NCBI GenBank assembly: GCA_964593865.1
Contig: CAZQKE010000028.1
Span: forward strand, 1 to 30,059
Direction of reading: 5' to 3'
Source: CAZQKE01 sp964593865
Lineage (GTDB): Bacteria > Chloroflexota > Anaerolineae > JAAYZQ01
DNA length: 30,059 nt
Position 1 is the stretch's first letter. Each line of letters opens with the position of its first letter. Below the pieces are notes generated by a model. The model saw only the letters and a list, made by a program, of their open reading frames with translations, ran no database searches and was not told the origin of the DNA. Shown piece after piece: positions 1 through 6,538 of this stretch. Position numbers and translations under genes: made by a program.

Positions 1-1
1 C

Positions 2-205
2 TACCCCGGCTGGGAGGCGACGGTGGACGGCAAGCCGGTCCCCATCTACCGGGCCGACGGCTGCATCCGGGCCGTGCCCCTGACGGCAGGGACGCACCGC
101 GTTGAGTTCCGCTTTGCTCCCAAGCCGTTGCGCTACGGGGCTTTGCTCGGCGGCCTAAGCCTACTGCTGGGGGTAGTCGCCTGGCGGTACGGTTCAGACT
201 CCTGA
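2..205 (+). CDS. C-terminal end of a YfhO-like or glycosyltransferase-type membrane protein (partial)
   Basis: The gene enters from the left edge; the visible 67 residues begin YPGWEATVDGKPV and end at TGA 203-205. A Tyr-Pro-Gly-Trp segment, then VDGKPVPIYRADG, a short LTAGTHRVEFRF beta strand and a final hydrophobic helix (ALLGGLSLLLGVVAW) is the usual ending of YfhO-type integral membrane proteins and some GT39-like glycosyltransferases of the cell envelope. The extracytoplasmic beta domain followed by a last membrane segment is visible. Which of these families it belongs to cannot be decided from the tail. The stop codon lies at the edge of a dispersed inverted repeat. Confidence 0.6.
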   Translation, partial: YPGWEATVDGKPVPIYRADGCIRAVPLTAGTHRVEFRFAPKPLRYGALLGGLSLLLGVVAWRYGSDS

Positions 206-262
206 ACCGCCAAGACAAGGGCGCAAAGGTCCTTTCCTTTTCCTCTGCGCTCCCGACGGTTC
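204..262. repeat. Dispersed inverted repeat (GAACCGCCAAG...CGGTTC family)
   Basis: The left arm, 204-229, begins GAACCGCCAAGAC and ends GCGCAAAGG. The right arm, 236-262, reads back as its imperfect complement, ending GACGGTTC. The same sequence family occurs again at 9676-9865. The element begins inside the stop codon of the preceding gene, as REP-like elements often do. The rest of the gap to 391 shows nothing I recognise. Confidence 0.65.
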
Positions 263-391
263 GGAGTAACGGCACAACGAGACTGCAGGGGCCGAGCGAC
301 GCACCGGCAATCCGGCGGAAGCCGGAGGCCCCCTTGAACTTGCGGTAGGTGGGGAGGTGCAGTTTGTCCGGCCGAAAAGTGAGGGACGACG

Positions 392-1456
392 ATGGGACGG
401 TGCCAAGTCTGTGGGCGTTCTTCCCCTTTGATCGCGGAGGTACTATCCCTCTGCGTCAACTGCATTCGCTCGCGTCCCGCCGAAACACGGCCTTTGATCA
501 TGCAAGCCCACGCCCGCATCCGCCGTGAGTTCGGCCTGCCGCCCCAAGCCCCGGAAACGCCACAGGGCATCGCCTGTTCACTATGCATCAATGCTTGCCG
601 CATGGGGGAAGGGGAGATCGGACTCTGCGGCCTGCGCTCCGGGCAGGGGGGCCGTTTGCGTCACCTGGCCGGGACTCCCCAAAGAGCGATGGTCAGCTGG
701 TACGATGATCCGTTGCCTACCAACTGCGTGGCCGATTGGGTTTGCGCAGGCCACAGACAACGGGGCAAGGTCAATCTGGCCGTCTTTTACGAAGCGTGCA
801 CCTTCAACTGCTTTTCCTGCCAAAACTGGCATTTTCGGTTGAAACGGCCAGAAACGGCTGTTCTCCATAGTGCGGAGGAGTTGGCAGCCCAGGCCCACCG
901 GCGCACCTTTTGCGTCTGCTACTTTGGCGGGGACCCGGCCTCGCAGATGCCCCATGCCTTGGCGACCTCGCGCCTTCTGGCAGAGCGGGGGGTTGTCATC
1001 TGCTGGGAGACCAATGGCTCGCTGCACCCTCGTTTTCTCGACCGGGCGGTGGAGCTGTCACTGCGGAGCGGCGGCTGCCTGAAATTTGACATAAAAGCAC
1101 TGGATGACAACCTGCACCTGGCACTAACCGGTGCATCCAACCGACAAACCCTGGAGAATTTCCAACGCGCCGCCCGCCACATCTCCAAGCGACCGGAGCC
1201 ACCGCTCCTGGTCGCCAGCACCTTGCTGGTTCCCGGCTATGTGGATGCAGAGGAGGTGGGGCGCATTGCCGAGTTTATCGCCGCCGTTGACCCGACCATC
1301 CCGTATGCGCTGTTGGGATTTTACCCCCAATTCTTTGCTCCCGACCTGCCGCGAACCTCGGTGCGCCATGCCCAGGAAGCCGTCCGGGCCGCCCGTGCAG
1401 CAGGATTGAAGCGGGTGCGGATCGGCAACCGGCACCTGCTGGGCCGCGATTATTGA
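392..1456 (+). CDS. Radical SAM protein of the pyruvate formate-lyase-activase-like (COG1180/AmrS-type) family
   Basis: A 354-residue cytoplasmic protein. It carries the radical SAM cluster motif CxxxCxxC at C136, C140 and C143 (CTFNCFSCQNW). In this family that motif binds a 4Fe-4S cluster that reductively cleaves S-adenosylmethionine. Upstream are a small zinc-ribbon-like CxxC pair (C4/C7 and C21/C24) and the segment CSLCINACRMGEGEIGLCGLR, typical of the COG1180 group that includes the AmmeMemoRadiSam enzyme AmrS. Later segments CYFGGDP and WETNG fit the partial TIM barrel. A GAGGG ribosome-binding site precedes the ATG. The substrate is unknown; no AmmeMemo partner genes are in the window. 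The stop codon overlaps the -35 box of the next gene's promoter. Confidence 0.85.
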   Translation: MGRCQVCGRSSPLIAEVLSLCVNCIRSRPAETRPLIMQAHARIRREFGLPPQAPETPQGIACSLCINACRMGEGEIGLCGLRSGQGGRLRHLAGTPQRAMVSWYDDPLPTNCVADWVCAGHRQRGKVNLAVFYEACTFNCFSCQNWHFRLKRPETAVLHSAEELAAQAHRRTFCVCYFGGDPASQMPHALATSRLLAERGVVICWETNGSLHPRFLDRAVELSLRSGGCLKFDIKALDDNLHLALTGASNRQTLENFQRAARHISKRPEPPLLVASTLLVPGYVDAEEVGRIAEFIAAVDPTIPYALLGFYPQFFAPDLPRTSVRHAQEAVRAARAAGLKRVRIGNRHLLGRDY

Positions 1457-1481
1457 CGGGGAAGCGAAAGCGTGGTAAAAT
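1453..1481 (+). promoter_or_regulatory. Sigma70-type promoter of the recombinase gene
   Basis: TTGACG (1453-1458), a 17-bp spacer and TAAAAT (1476-1481). The -35 box overlaps the TGA of the upstream gene. The predicted start of transcription, about 1488, lies inside the dif-like site at 1483-1510, so a recombinase bound there should block its own promoter. Inferred from sequence only. Confidence 0.6.
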
Positions 1482-1482
1482 T

Positions 1483-1510
1483 ACTTCGTCTAAGGTAGAT
1501 TATGCGAAGT
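1483..1510. other. dif-like recombination site (11-6-11 architecture)
   Basis: The left arm ACTTCGTCTAA (1483-1493) and right arm TTATGCGAAGT (1500-1510) are imperfect inverted repeats separated by the 6-bp GGTAGA. This is the 28-bp geometry of bacterial dif sites. The right arm read in reverse, ACTTCGCATAA, shares the CGCATAA core with the E. coli dif XerC arm. The site lies 121 bp upstream of a Xer-like recombinase gene, as in systems where dif sits next to its own xer gene. Confidence 0.6.
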
Positions 1511-1631
1511 AAAATGGGGCGGATCAAATCGGGCGAGGGAACGAACCCCTGCCCCACCATCGGTAAGCCGGAATCGGCAGCAGGAAAGAACCGATGACAA
1601 TACTAATCACCGATCTGCCGACGTGCCGATT

Positions 1632-2735
1632 ATGACCGTTGACCAAGCGATTACTCAGTATCTGGATTATGTCAAAGCATCCCAATCGCCGGGAACCGCC
1701 CGCTCTTACGCCACCGGATTGCGCCATTTCAAGCGGTATCTGGCTACTTTATCGCTTCCGGCGGAGACGACCGACCTGGAAGCCTTGACCTTGCCGGTGG
1801 CCAGCGGGTTCATCCCCTGGCTTTATGACTACTTGTTGGAAAACGTGGCCGGGGGTCGGCCGGAAAAGATCTCAGAAGCAACCAAGGCCAACTATTTCGC
1901 CGCCGTCTCCCGTTTTTTTGAGTACCTGATCATCGAAGCCCAGCTGCTGCCCATGCCCACCGCCGAGTATGACACGCTGCGCAAGGCCCTGGCCCGCGCG
2001 GCCAAGCCCCGCCGCCGCAACGAACTTTCCCCCGACAAACTCCCCTCTCCCGAAATCGTTGAAATGCTCCGTGCCCAGGCACGCGCCCCGCTAAATCTGC
2101 CCGCCGGGACGCCTCCCGGCGAGGTACGGCGCAAGGAGCTGGCCCGGCTGCGCAACATTGCCATTGTGGAAGCCCTGGTCAGCTCCGGGATGCGGGTCGG
2201 CGAGTTGGTGCGCTTGGAACGGGGTCACCTGCTATATGAAATTCGGGGGGCAGTGGTCAAATATGCCAAGGGGAAAAAGGAACGAGAGGTTTTGTTTTCC
2301 GACCGGGCCTGGCAGGCCATCCAGACCTATTTGCAAGCGCGCCGGGATAGCGCACGGGTGCGCCGCTTGGCCGACTTGCCGGTTTTCGCCCGCCATGACC
2401 GACGGGCCGGGAACCGCGTGCTTCCCCTCTCCACCCGCAGCGTGCAGAACATCCTCTACGACCTGGCCGCCCAGGCGGGCATTCTGGAGCGTTTCCACCT
2501 GACGCCCCATACGCTGCGCCACTTTTTCGCCACCGAGTTCCTCAGCGAGACGGGCGATCTGGCCCTGACCCAATACGCTCTGGGCCATGCCTCCCCCACC
2601 ACAACGCGCATCTACGCCCAGACCAAGCGGGAGGACTACCGCCGGGCACACCGCCGGGTCTTTGGGGCAGAGCGTCCGGTGCAGGACGAGGAGGCCGACA
2701 CGGCCCCGGTCCGCCGCCAGGATCGTCAAGAGTGA
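1632..2735 (+). CDS. Xer-like tyrosine recombinase (phage-integrase family)
   Basis: A 367-residue site-specific recombinase in the size range of XerC/XerD-type enzymes. The N-terminal core-binding SAM-like domain covers about residues 1-110. The catalytic domain shows all expected residues: R188 (SSGMRVGEL), a beta-hairpin Lys in YAKGKKERE (213-216), H293 and R296 (TPHTLRH), H319 (GHAS) and nucleophile Y328 (TRIYAQ). ATG 1632 is preferred because the protein then starts MTVDQAITQYLDY, as Xer proteins usually do; a GTG at 1623 is in frame, and neither has a clear Shine-Dalgarno. The leader can fold AATCGGCA against TGCCGATT just before the ATG, which could hide the start. The nearby dif-like sites suggest chromosome-dimer resolution or integration at dif. 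No phage or cassette genes accompany it. Confidence 0.88.
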   Translation: MTVDQAITQYLDYVKASQSPGTARSYATGLRHFKRYLATLSLPAETTDLEALTLPVASGFIPWLYDYLLENVAGGRPEKISEATKANYFAAVSRFFEYLIIEAQLLPMPTAEYDTLRKALARAAKPRRRNELSPDKLPSPEIVEMLRAQARAPLNLPAGTPPGEVRRKELARLRNIAIVEALVSSGMRVGELVRLERGHLLYEIRGAVVKYAKGKKEREVLFSDRAWQAIQTYLQARRDSARVRRLADLPVFARHDRRAGNRVLPLSTRSVQNILYDLAAQAGILERFHLTPHTLRHFFATEFLSETGDLALTQYALGHASPTTTRIYAQTKREDYRRAHRRVFGAERPVQDEEADTAPVRRQDRQE

Positions 2736-2781
2736 GCTTGCGGCGCGGCGCAGGCCGGGCTTGGCCTGCTTTCGGCCAACG

Positions 2782-2809
2782 ATTTCGCATAGTCTAACTT
2801 AGCCACCCC
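2782..2809. repeat. Partial second copy of the dif-like site (inverted orientation)
   Basis: The left arm ATTTCGCATAG (2782-2792) and spacer TCTAAC match the reverse complement of the 1483-1510 site at 9 of 11 and 5 of 6 positions. The other arm (2799-2809) keeps only its TTAG start. It lies 46 bp after the recombinase stop codon. Confidence 0.5.
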
Positions 2810-2849
2810 GTTCACACACAGTCCAACCCCCTCGCACCCAATTCATCCA

Positions 2850-2866
2850 GTAGACCGTCGGTCTAC
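2850..2866. promoter_or_regulatory. Perfect palindrome resembling a TetR-family operator
   Basis: GTAGACCG, a central T, then CGGTCTAC: a perfect 8+1+8 inverted repeat. TAGACC...GGTCTA is the known style of TetR/NemR-type operators. No TetR gene or clear promoter is beside it. It sits in the 349-bp gap (2736-3084) between the recombinase and the convergent Hsp20 operon. That gap otherwise holds only the dif-like partial copies and a terminator. Confidence 0.4.
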
Positions 2867-2961
2867 CTCCCCACCATCGGCACGGGCCGGCCGGGATTTT
2901 CACCTCCAGCACTCCACCGCCGAAAGTTCGGTCCGTTCCCCGGAGGCTTGCAACCCGGTCG

Positions 2962-2989
2962 GTGCTATCGTGCTATGACTATGCGAAAT
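2962..2989. repeat. Third partial copy of the dif-like arm
   Basis: CTATGCGAAAT (2979-2989) is the exact reverse complement of the arm at 2782-2792, and the identity extends to 13 bp with GA before it. The other half (2962-2972) is not clearly conserved. The two perfect arms face each other about 185 bp apart. Confidence 0.45.
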
Positions 2990-3025
2990 AAGCGGGCAAA
3001 CCGATGAGAAAACAATCGGGAATAC

Positions 3026-3052
3026 AGAAAACCGGCCCCTTTTGGGACCGGT
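3026..3052 (-). terminator. Intrinsic terminator of the Hsp20 operon
   Basis: On the minus strand, ACCGGTCCC and GGGGCCGGT form a 9-bp stem (one mismatch) around an AAAA loop, followed by TTTTCTG. It lies about 30 bp past the last Hsp20 stop codon. Confidence 0.75.
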
Positions 3053-3084
3053 CTTCGGAACATCAGGTGCTCGGAATGCGTTTC

Positions 3085-3600
3085 CTACCGCTTTTTGACC
3101 GTGATCTGTTTCCGGGTTGCAGCCGCGGCCTTGGGCAAGGTCACGGTCAGCACGCCCTTGCGGAAGACCGCCTCTGCTTTGTCCACATCCACCTCACCGG
3201 GTAAGGGGACGGTCCGCCGGAAAGAACCGTAGGAACGTTCCATCCGCCAGTAGTTCTGTCCGCGCTCCTCCTGTTCCTGCCGCTTTTCCCCACTGATGGT
3301 CAGCATATCGCGGAAGACCTGGACATCTATGTCTTTTTCATCCATACCCGGCAGTTCAACGGAAACCTTGATCTCTTTATCCGTCTCGACCACATCCAGG
3401 CTAGGGCTAAAGAGCTCTTCCGCGCGGGTCAAACCAAAGGGTTCCAGCCCCCATCCCCGGAAAAAGTCGTCAAATAGCTGATTGATCTGCTGCTGAAATG
3501 CCAGGAACGGATCTTGCTGTCGCACTTGGATCGCCCGTTCCTCTTCCGCTTCGCGGTCGGCATCCTTTTTCTTCCACGGAATCAGATCGGTGATCGCCAT
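3085..3600 (-). CDS. Small heat-shock protein Hsp20 (third gene of the tandem)
   Basis: A 171-residue cytoplasmic holdase chaperone that binds unfolding proteins without ATP. The alpha-crystallin domain runs from about residue 65 (SPSLDVVETDKEIKVSVELPG) to 165. It includes the GVLTVTLPK strand (A-x-x-x-G-V-L signature) and ends with the I-x-V tail (ITVKKR) that docks neighbouring dimers. The N-terminal extension of about 60 residues is charged at first and then rich in Gln and Phe (DPFLAFQQQINQLFDDFF). It has an AAGGAGG ribosome-binding site. It is the last of three Hsp20 genes in the same direction and is followed by the operon terminator. Confidence 0.93.
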   Translation of the reverse strand: MAITDLIPWKKKDADREAEEERAIQVRQQDPFLAFQQQINQLFDDFFRGWGLEPFGLTRAEELFSPSLDVVETDKEIKVSVELPGMDEKDIDVQVFRDMLTISGEKRQEQEERGQNYWRMERSYGSFRRTVPLPGEVDVDKAEAVFRKGVLTVTLPKAAAATRKQITVKKR

Positions 3601-3724
3601 CGCTCCTCACCTCCTTCCGCCGAAATGTCTCTACGCCCTACCGCAGAGACGCCGAGGACGTCCGGCCCGCAATCGCGCCTCACGCCCTCCGCGCCCCTGC
3701 GGCATGAATGCTCCAGAATGAGAA

Positions 3725-4138
3725 CTAGCCGGTTTTGACGGTGATCTTGCGCGTCTTGGCCTCGGCCACTTTGGGCAGATACAGCCGCAACACTCCGTCC
3801 TTGACCGTAGCCTCAATCCCATCCCGATCAATCTGGTCCGAAAGGCGGAACGCCCGCAGATAATCGCCCACCCGGTACTCGGCATAGACCAGGTTATAAC
3901 CTTCGGGCGGCTCCGGTTCCACGTAACCGTTGATGGTCAACACGTTATCTTCCAGGGTAATATCCACCGACTCGGCATCCACACCGGGCATATCGGCTAC
4001 GACGACGATGGCTTCTTCCGTTTCGTACACATCGGCCCGAGGCACAAAGGCCAATCGGTCACGGGTGCGCTCGGCTCCGGCCTCGGCCACTTCGCGCTTC
4101 TCCGCATCCTGTACCTGAAGGGCAGTATCTTCAGCCAT
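3725..4138 (-). CDS. Small heat-shock protein Hsp20 (second gene of the tandem)
   Basis: A 137-residue Hsp20 with a short acidic N-terminus (MAEDTALQVQDAEKREVAEA). The alpha-crystallin domain begins near FVPRADVYETEEAIVVVADMPG. DGVLRLYLPK is the conserved terminal strand and RKITVKTG carries the I-x-V oligomerisation motif. The beta5-6 loop is unlike that of the flanking paralogues (PEPPEGYNLVYAEYRVGDYLRAFRL), so this copy may form different oligomers or co-assemble. An AGGAGG lies 11 bp before the ATG. It sits 26 bp downstream of the first Hsp20 gene, so co-transcription is likely. Confidence 0.93.
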   Translation of the reverse strand: MAEDTALQVQDAEKREVAEAGAERTRDRLAFVPRADVYETEEAIVVVADMPGVDAESVDITLEDNVLTINGYVEPEPPEGYNLVYAEYRVGDYLRAFRLSDQIDRDGIEATVKDGVLRLYLPKVAEAKTRKITVKTG

Positions 4139-4164
4139 GAGTCTCGCCTCCTTTCCTCAGTCTC

Positions 4165-4611
4165 CTACCCCGCTTTGACGGTGATCTTTTTCGGCTTGTC
4201 TTCCTCGGCACGGGGCAGAACGATGTTCAGCACGCCGTTCTTGAAGGTTGCCTCAACCTGCTCCGCATCCACCCGGAAGGGCAAGCGGAAAGTCCGCAAG
4301 AAGCTCCCAAAGCGACGCTCCCGTCGGTGATAGGTGACGCCTTCCTGCTCATCAGGGCGGCGCTCACCCCGCAGAGTCAGGGTGTCCTCTTCAATGGAGA
4401 TGTCAATGTCTTCCAGCTTGACCCCCGGCAGCTCGGCGGTGAGGATCACCCCATTTTCATCCATCCAGACGTTCATCGCAGGGTAGCTGGGTGCGGTCGC
4501 CCACCGTGTCGTCCGCCAGGGCCAATCGCTGAACAGACGGTTCATCTCGCGGCGCAAACGCTCCATCTCGCGCCAGGGAGACATCCAGTCCAGATACGGT
4601 CGCATCAACAT
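4165..4611 (-). CDS. Small heat-shock protein Hsp20 (first gene of the tandem)
   Basis: A 148-residue Hsp20 holdase. The N-terminus is rich in aromatic and Arg residues (WREMERLRREMNRLFSDWPWR). The alpha-crystallin domain starts near MNVWMDENGVILTAELPGV and includes GERRPDE, FGSFLRTFRLP and the strand NGVLNIVLPR, ending with the I-x-V motif in KKITVKAG. The start at 4611 is chosen over an in-frame ATG at 4617 because the AGGAGG at 4619-4624 sits 7 bp from the former and only 1 bp from the latter. It leads the three-gene Hsp20 operon. No CIRCE element was found upstream; a hairpin and phased 11-bp repeats were. Confidence 0.93.
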   Translation of the reverse strand: MLMRPYLDWMSPWREMERLRREMNRLFSDWPWRTTRWATAPSYPAMNVWMDENGVILTAELPGVKLEDIDISIEEDTLTLRGERRPDEQEGVTYHRRERRFGSFLRTFRLPFRVDAEQVEATFKNGVLNIVLPRAEEDKPKKITVKAG

Positions 4612-4657
4612 AGCCATCCCTCCTTTTCCCTATGTTGAATTTTTTGTAACACCGACC

Positions 4658-4683
4658 CCCTCCCCTCGCAGAGAGGTGGAGGG
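4658..4683 (-). other. Hairpin in the presumed leader of the Hsp20 operon
   Basis: On the minus strand CCCTCCACCTC pairs with GAGGGGAGGG (one bulge) around TCTGC, some 35 bp upstream of the AGGAGG of the first Hsp20 gene. Its CCCTCC arm is also complementary to that Shine-Dalgarno, so it could take part in a thermometer-like switch. The transcription start is unknown and function is inference. Confidence 0.35.
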
Positions 4684-4782
4684 TAGACGAAGGGGACACG
4701 ACGATAAAAACCTACGACTTTTAGAACCGCCGCGTTTCTATCGGGCGTCCCCCTGAATGCGACCGTATCTTAGCCGATATAT

Positions 4783-4821
4783 GTTAGAAGAACGTTGGAG
4801 GATCGTTAGAAGATCGTTAGA
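4783..4821. repeat. Four 11-bp-phased direct repeats (GTTRGA)
   Basis: GTTAGA, GTTGGA, GTTAGA and GTTAGA begin at 4783, 4794, 4805 and 4816, a period of exactly 11 bp. In the last two, the extended unit GATCGTTAGA is identical. The array overlaps the stop codon of the DnaJ-like gene and lies upstream of the Hsp20 operon. One-turn phasing is typical of binding arrays for OmpR/PhoB-type response regulators. Confidence 0.6.
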
Positions 4822-5374
4822 CTTTGAAATGCAAGACCAGGACCAAATCACCTTGCGGGAGGGCAAGACGGCCCACATCACCGTCCCTCAGTCCGGCGGG
4901 GATTGTTATGTCAAATGGAATCTCCTCGCGCACTACGCCTTGCCCCCGGCAATAGGCACATTCCCAAAAACCCAAGCTCCCCCACCCCCGGCAAGCGGGA
5001 CACCTGACCAACGCCGGGAGCCAAAGGCGCAAGTCGCCACCGTAAAGGACCTGCTCCCAGGTCAACCACACTTCCACATGCAATTCGTTGGGGGCCGGGC
5101 TGCGGCTCTGCGCCCGCAGCGGTTCCGGTTGCACCCGCCGGGGAGCACTCCGATGCCGACGCCGTGCCCGCGCCCGTTCGGCATCATACGCCCGTCGCCG
5201 CTGCGGGTCTCCCAACACTTCATAGGCTTCCCGAAGGGCCAAGAAAGGTTCACTCCCCTGCCCCGAACAGTCGGGATGGCATTTTTTGGCCTGACGACGG
5301 TAGGCCGATTTGATCTCCTCTTGGGTGGCGTTTACATCCACCCCCAAAGTTGCATAGTAGTCTTTCACCTTCAC
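4817..5374 (-). CDS. Short DnaJ-like co-chaperone
   Basis: A 185-residue J-domain protein, presumably stimulating the ATPase of an Hsp70 (DnaK). The N-terminal J domain carries HPD at residues 33-35 and DYYATLGV at its start. A basic linker (RARARRRHRS) follows. There are only two CxxC pairs (C125/C128, C139/C142; RCPACRGWG and CAYCRGQG), where full DnaJ has four CxxCxGxG repeats. Half of the usual C-terminal substrate domain remains (ITIPAGLRDGDVGRL). At about half the length of DnaJ it is a minimal or reduced member. The start is GTG at 5374; the GTG two codons later would give the more usual MKDYY. It starts 2 bp after the upstream stop codon, so translational coupling is likely. No terminator is clear downstream. 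Confidence 0.85.
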   Translation of the reverse strand: MKVKDYYATLGVDVNATQEEIKSAYRRQAKKCHPDCSGQGSEPFLALREAYEVLGDPQRRRAYDAERARARRRHRSAPRRVQPEPLRAQSRSPAPNELHVEVWLTWEQVLYGGDLRLWLPALVRCPACRGWGSLGFWECAYCRGQGVVREEIPFDITIPAGLRDGDVGRLALPQGDLVLVLHFKV

Positions 5375-5376
5375 AC

Positions 5377-6501
5377 CTATTCGGCCGGCGCTTCATAAGG
5401 CGTAGAGATATGCCCCAGTTGAATGTACTGACGGATTTCACTCACCCGCAAGCCTTTCAATCCCATATCCTCCACGGTACGCCCCCGCTCATAATAGTTG
5501 GTCCCGTGGGCGACGCAAGCAAGCCGGATCAAAGCATCGGTTGCCCAGGTATCCACCCCAAACTGAGCGCCCAGAGAAGCCAAAGGAACCAAGCTAAAAG
5601 GAACTTCTTCAAAGATGTAGCGGTGGCGCAGGTTCCGCGGAGCCTGAATGCCCCGATAGCCCGGATTGGCCTGGATAGCCTCATACAGCGTCTCCCCTTC
5701 CGCCGAATAAGCATCCCGCAACCACTCCAGGGCGGAGCGTGCCCGCACCCCCAAAGCGGAAGCAACCGTCACCCGTTCCCGGTCCAGCACCTCCAGGACA
5801 TGGGCCACGGAGCGGGTCACACCGTCAATGTAAAACTGAAAGTCGCCTTTGGTACGCTCGATCCACCCGGCATTGAGCAAGGTCAGTGCCGGATGAAAAA
5901 TGGCTCCCATATTGTCCAAGCTGGTATGTAACACGTCGGGCGCGGGAATGAACTGGGGATACGCCTCACAGACCGCCTCTAGGACATGACCGGTGCGCAC
6001 GGCCGGCAAGGCGGCCAAGCGGACGGCATTCTTGCGGCGAAAGATGCGAGCCTGGGCCGGCCCGGTGCTGCGGCTGGCAAAGATAAAGGTCCCCGCCTCG
6101 GCGATGATAACATCGGAGGTGCACCCTTCCGTCTGCAAGATGCGGCGGAACTCCAGCGCGCCGCCGGTGCGCCCCGGATTGAGGATGACGATTTGGCCGT
6201 CGCGCAGGTAGGGAGCACACATCCGGGCAATGTCCCGATGCCCGGAAGCGGGCAAGACGACCATGATCACATCTACGTCGGCCAGTGCTTCCTCCATGTT
6301 TGATGTCACTACCGACAACCGGCAATGGCGGATCGAGCCGTCTTCGTTCTCCAGCTCAATCTCTTTGCGCAATTTGATCTCGGCGATGCGGGCAGGACTG
6401 CGGTTGAACAGGTTGACGGAAAAACCACGAGCGGCCAGGTCGGCGGCCATGGCCTTGCCGCCGTGACCGGCCCCCAGAACGGCAAAACGGGTCTCGCTCA
6501 T
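5377..6501 (-). CDS. NAD(P)-dependent opine (octopine/nopaline)-dehydrogenase-like protein
   Basis: A 374-residue cytoplasmic oxidoreductase. The N-terminal Rossmann fold is marked by a glycine-rich loop GAGHGGKAMAADLAARG (from G10), with NRSP after beta 2 and VVLPASGHRDIA at the next nucleotide-contact segment. The C-terminal helical domain has HTSLDNMGAIFHPALTLLNAG, in keeping with the octopine/nopaline dehydrogenase family (the H-x-x-x-N segment holds the catalytic His in characterised members). Family enzymes reductively join an amino acid and a 2-oxoacid, or run the reverse; the substrates here are unknown. It lies 37 bp downstream of the B12-binding protein gene and 2 bp before the DnaJ-like gene, indicating one operon and perhaps a shared amino-acid pathway. 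Confidence 0.8.
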   Translation of the reverse strand: MSETRFAVLGAGHGGKAMAADLAARGFSVNLFNRSPARIAEIKLRKEIELENEDGSIRHCRLSVVTSNMEEALADVDVIMVVLPASGHRDIARMCAPYLRDGQIVILNPGRTGGALEFRRILQTEGCTSDVIIAEAGTFIFASRSTGPAQARIFRRKNAVRLAALPAVRTGHVLEAVCEAYPQFIPAPDVLHTSLDNMGAIFHPALTLLNAGWIERTKGDFQFYIDGVTRSVAHVLEVLDRERVTVASALGVRARSALEWLRDAYSAEGETLYEAIQANPGYRGIQAPRNLRHRYIFEEVPFSLVPLASLGAQFGVDTWATDALIRLACVAHGTNYYERGRTVEDMGLKGLRVSEIRQYIQLGHISTPYEAPAE

Positions 6502-6538
6502 TCCTCACCCCCTCTCACAGAATTCCCGGACGGTCGTA

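Noticed and set aside
206..391. Possible riboswitch (AGCCGGAGGCCCCC resembling a B12 box) before the radical SAM gene
   Set aside because: The match to the B12-box consensus is poor and no surrounding cobalamin-riboswitch structure is visible.
1530..1555. GGTTCG-like T-arm on the minus strand suggesting a tRNA
   Set aside because: Only a 4-bp stem forms and no acceptor, D or anticodon stems could be placed.
4618..4760. Possible CIRCE element upstream of the Hsp20 operon
   Set aside because: No TTAGCACTC/GAGTGCTAA pair is present.
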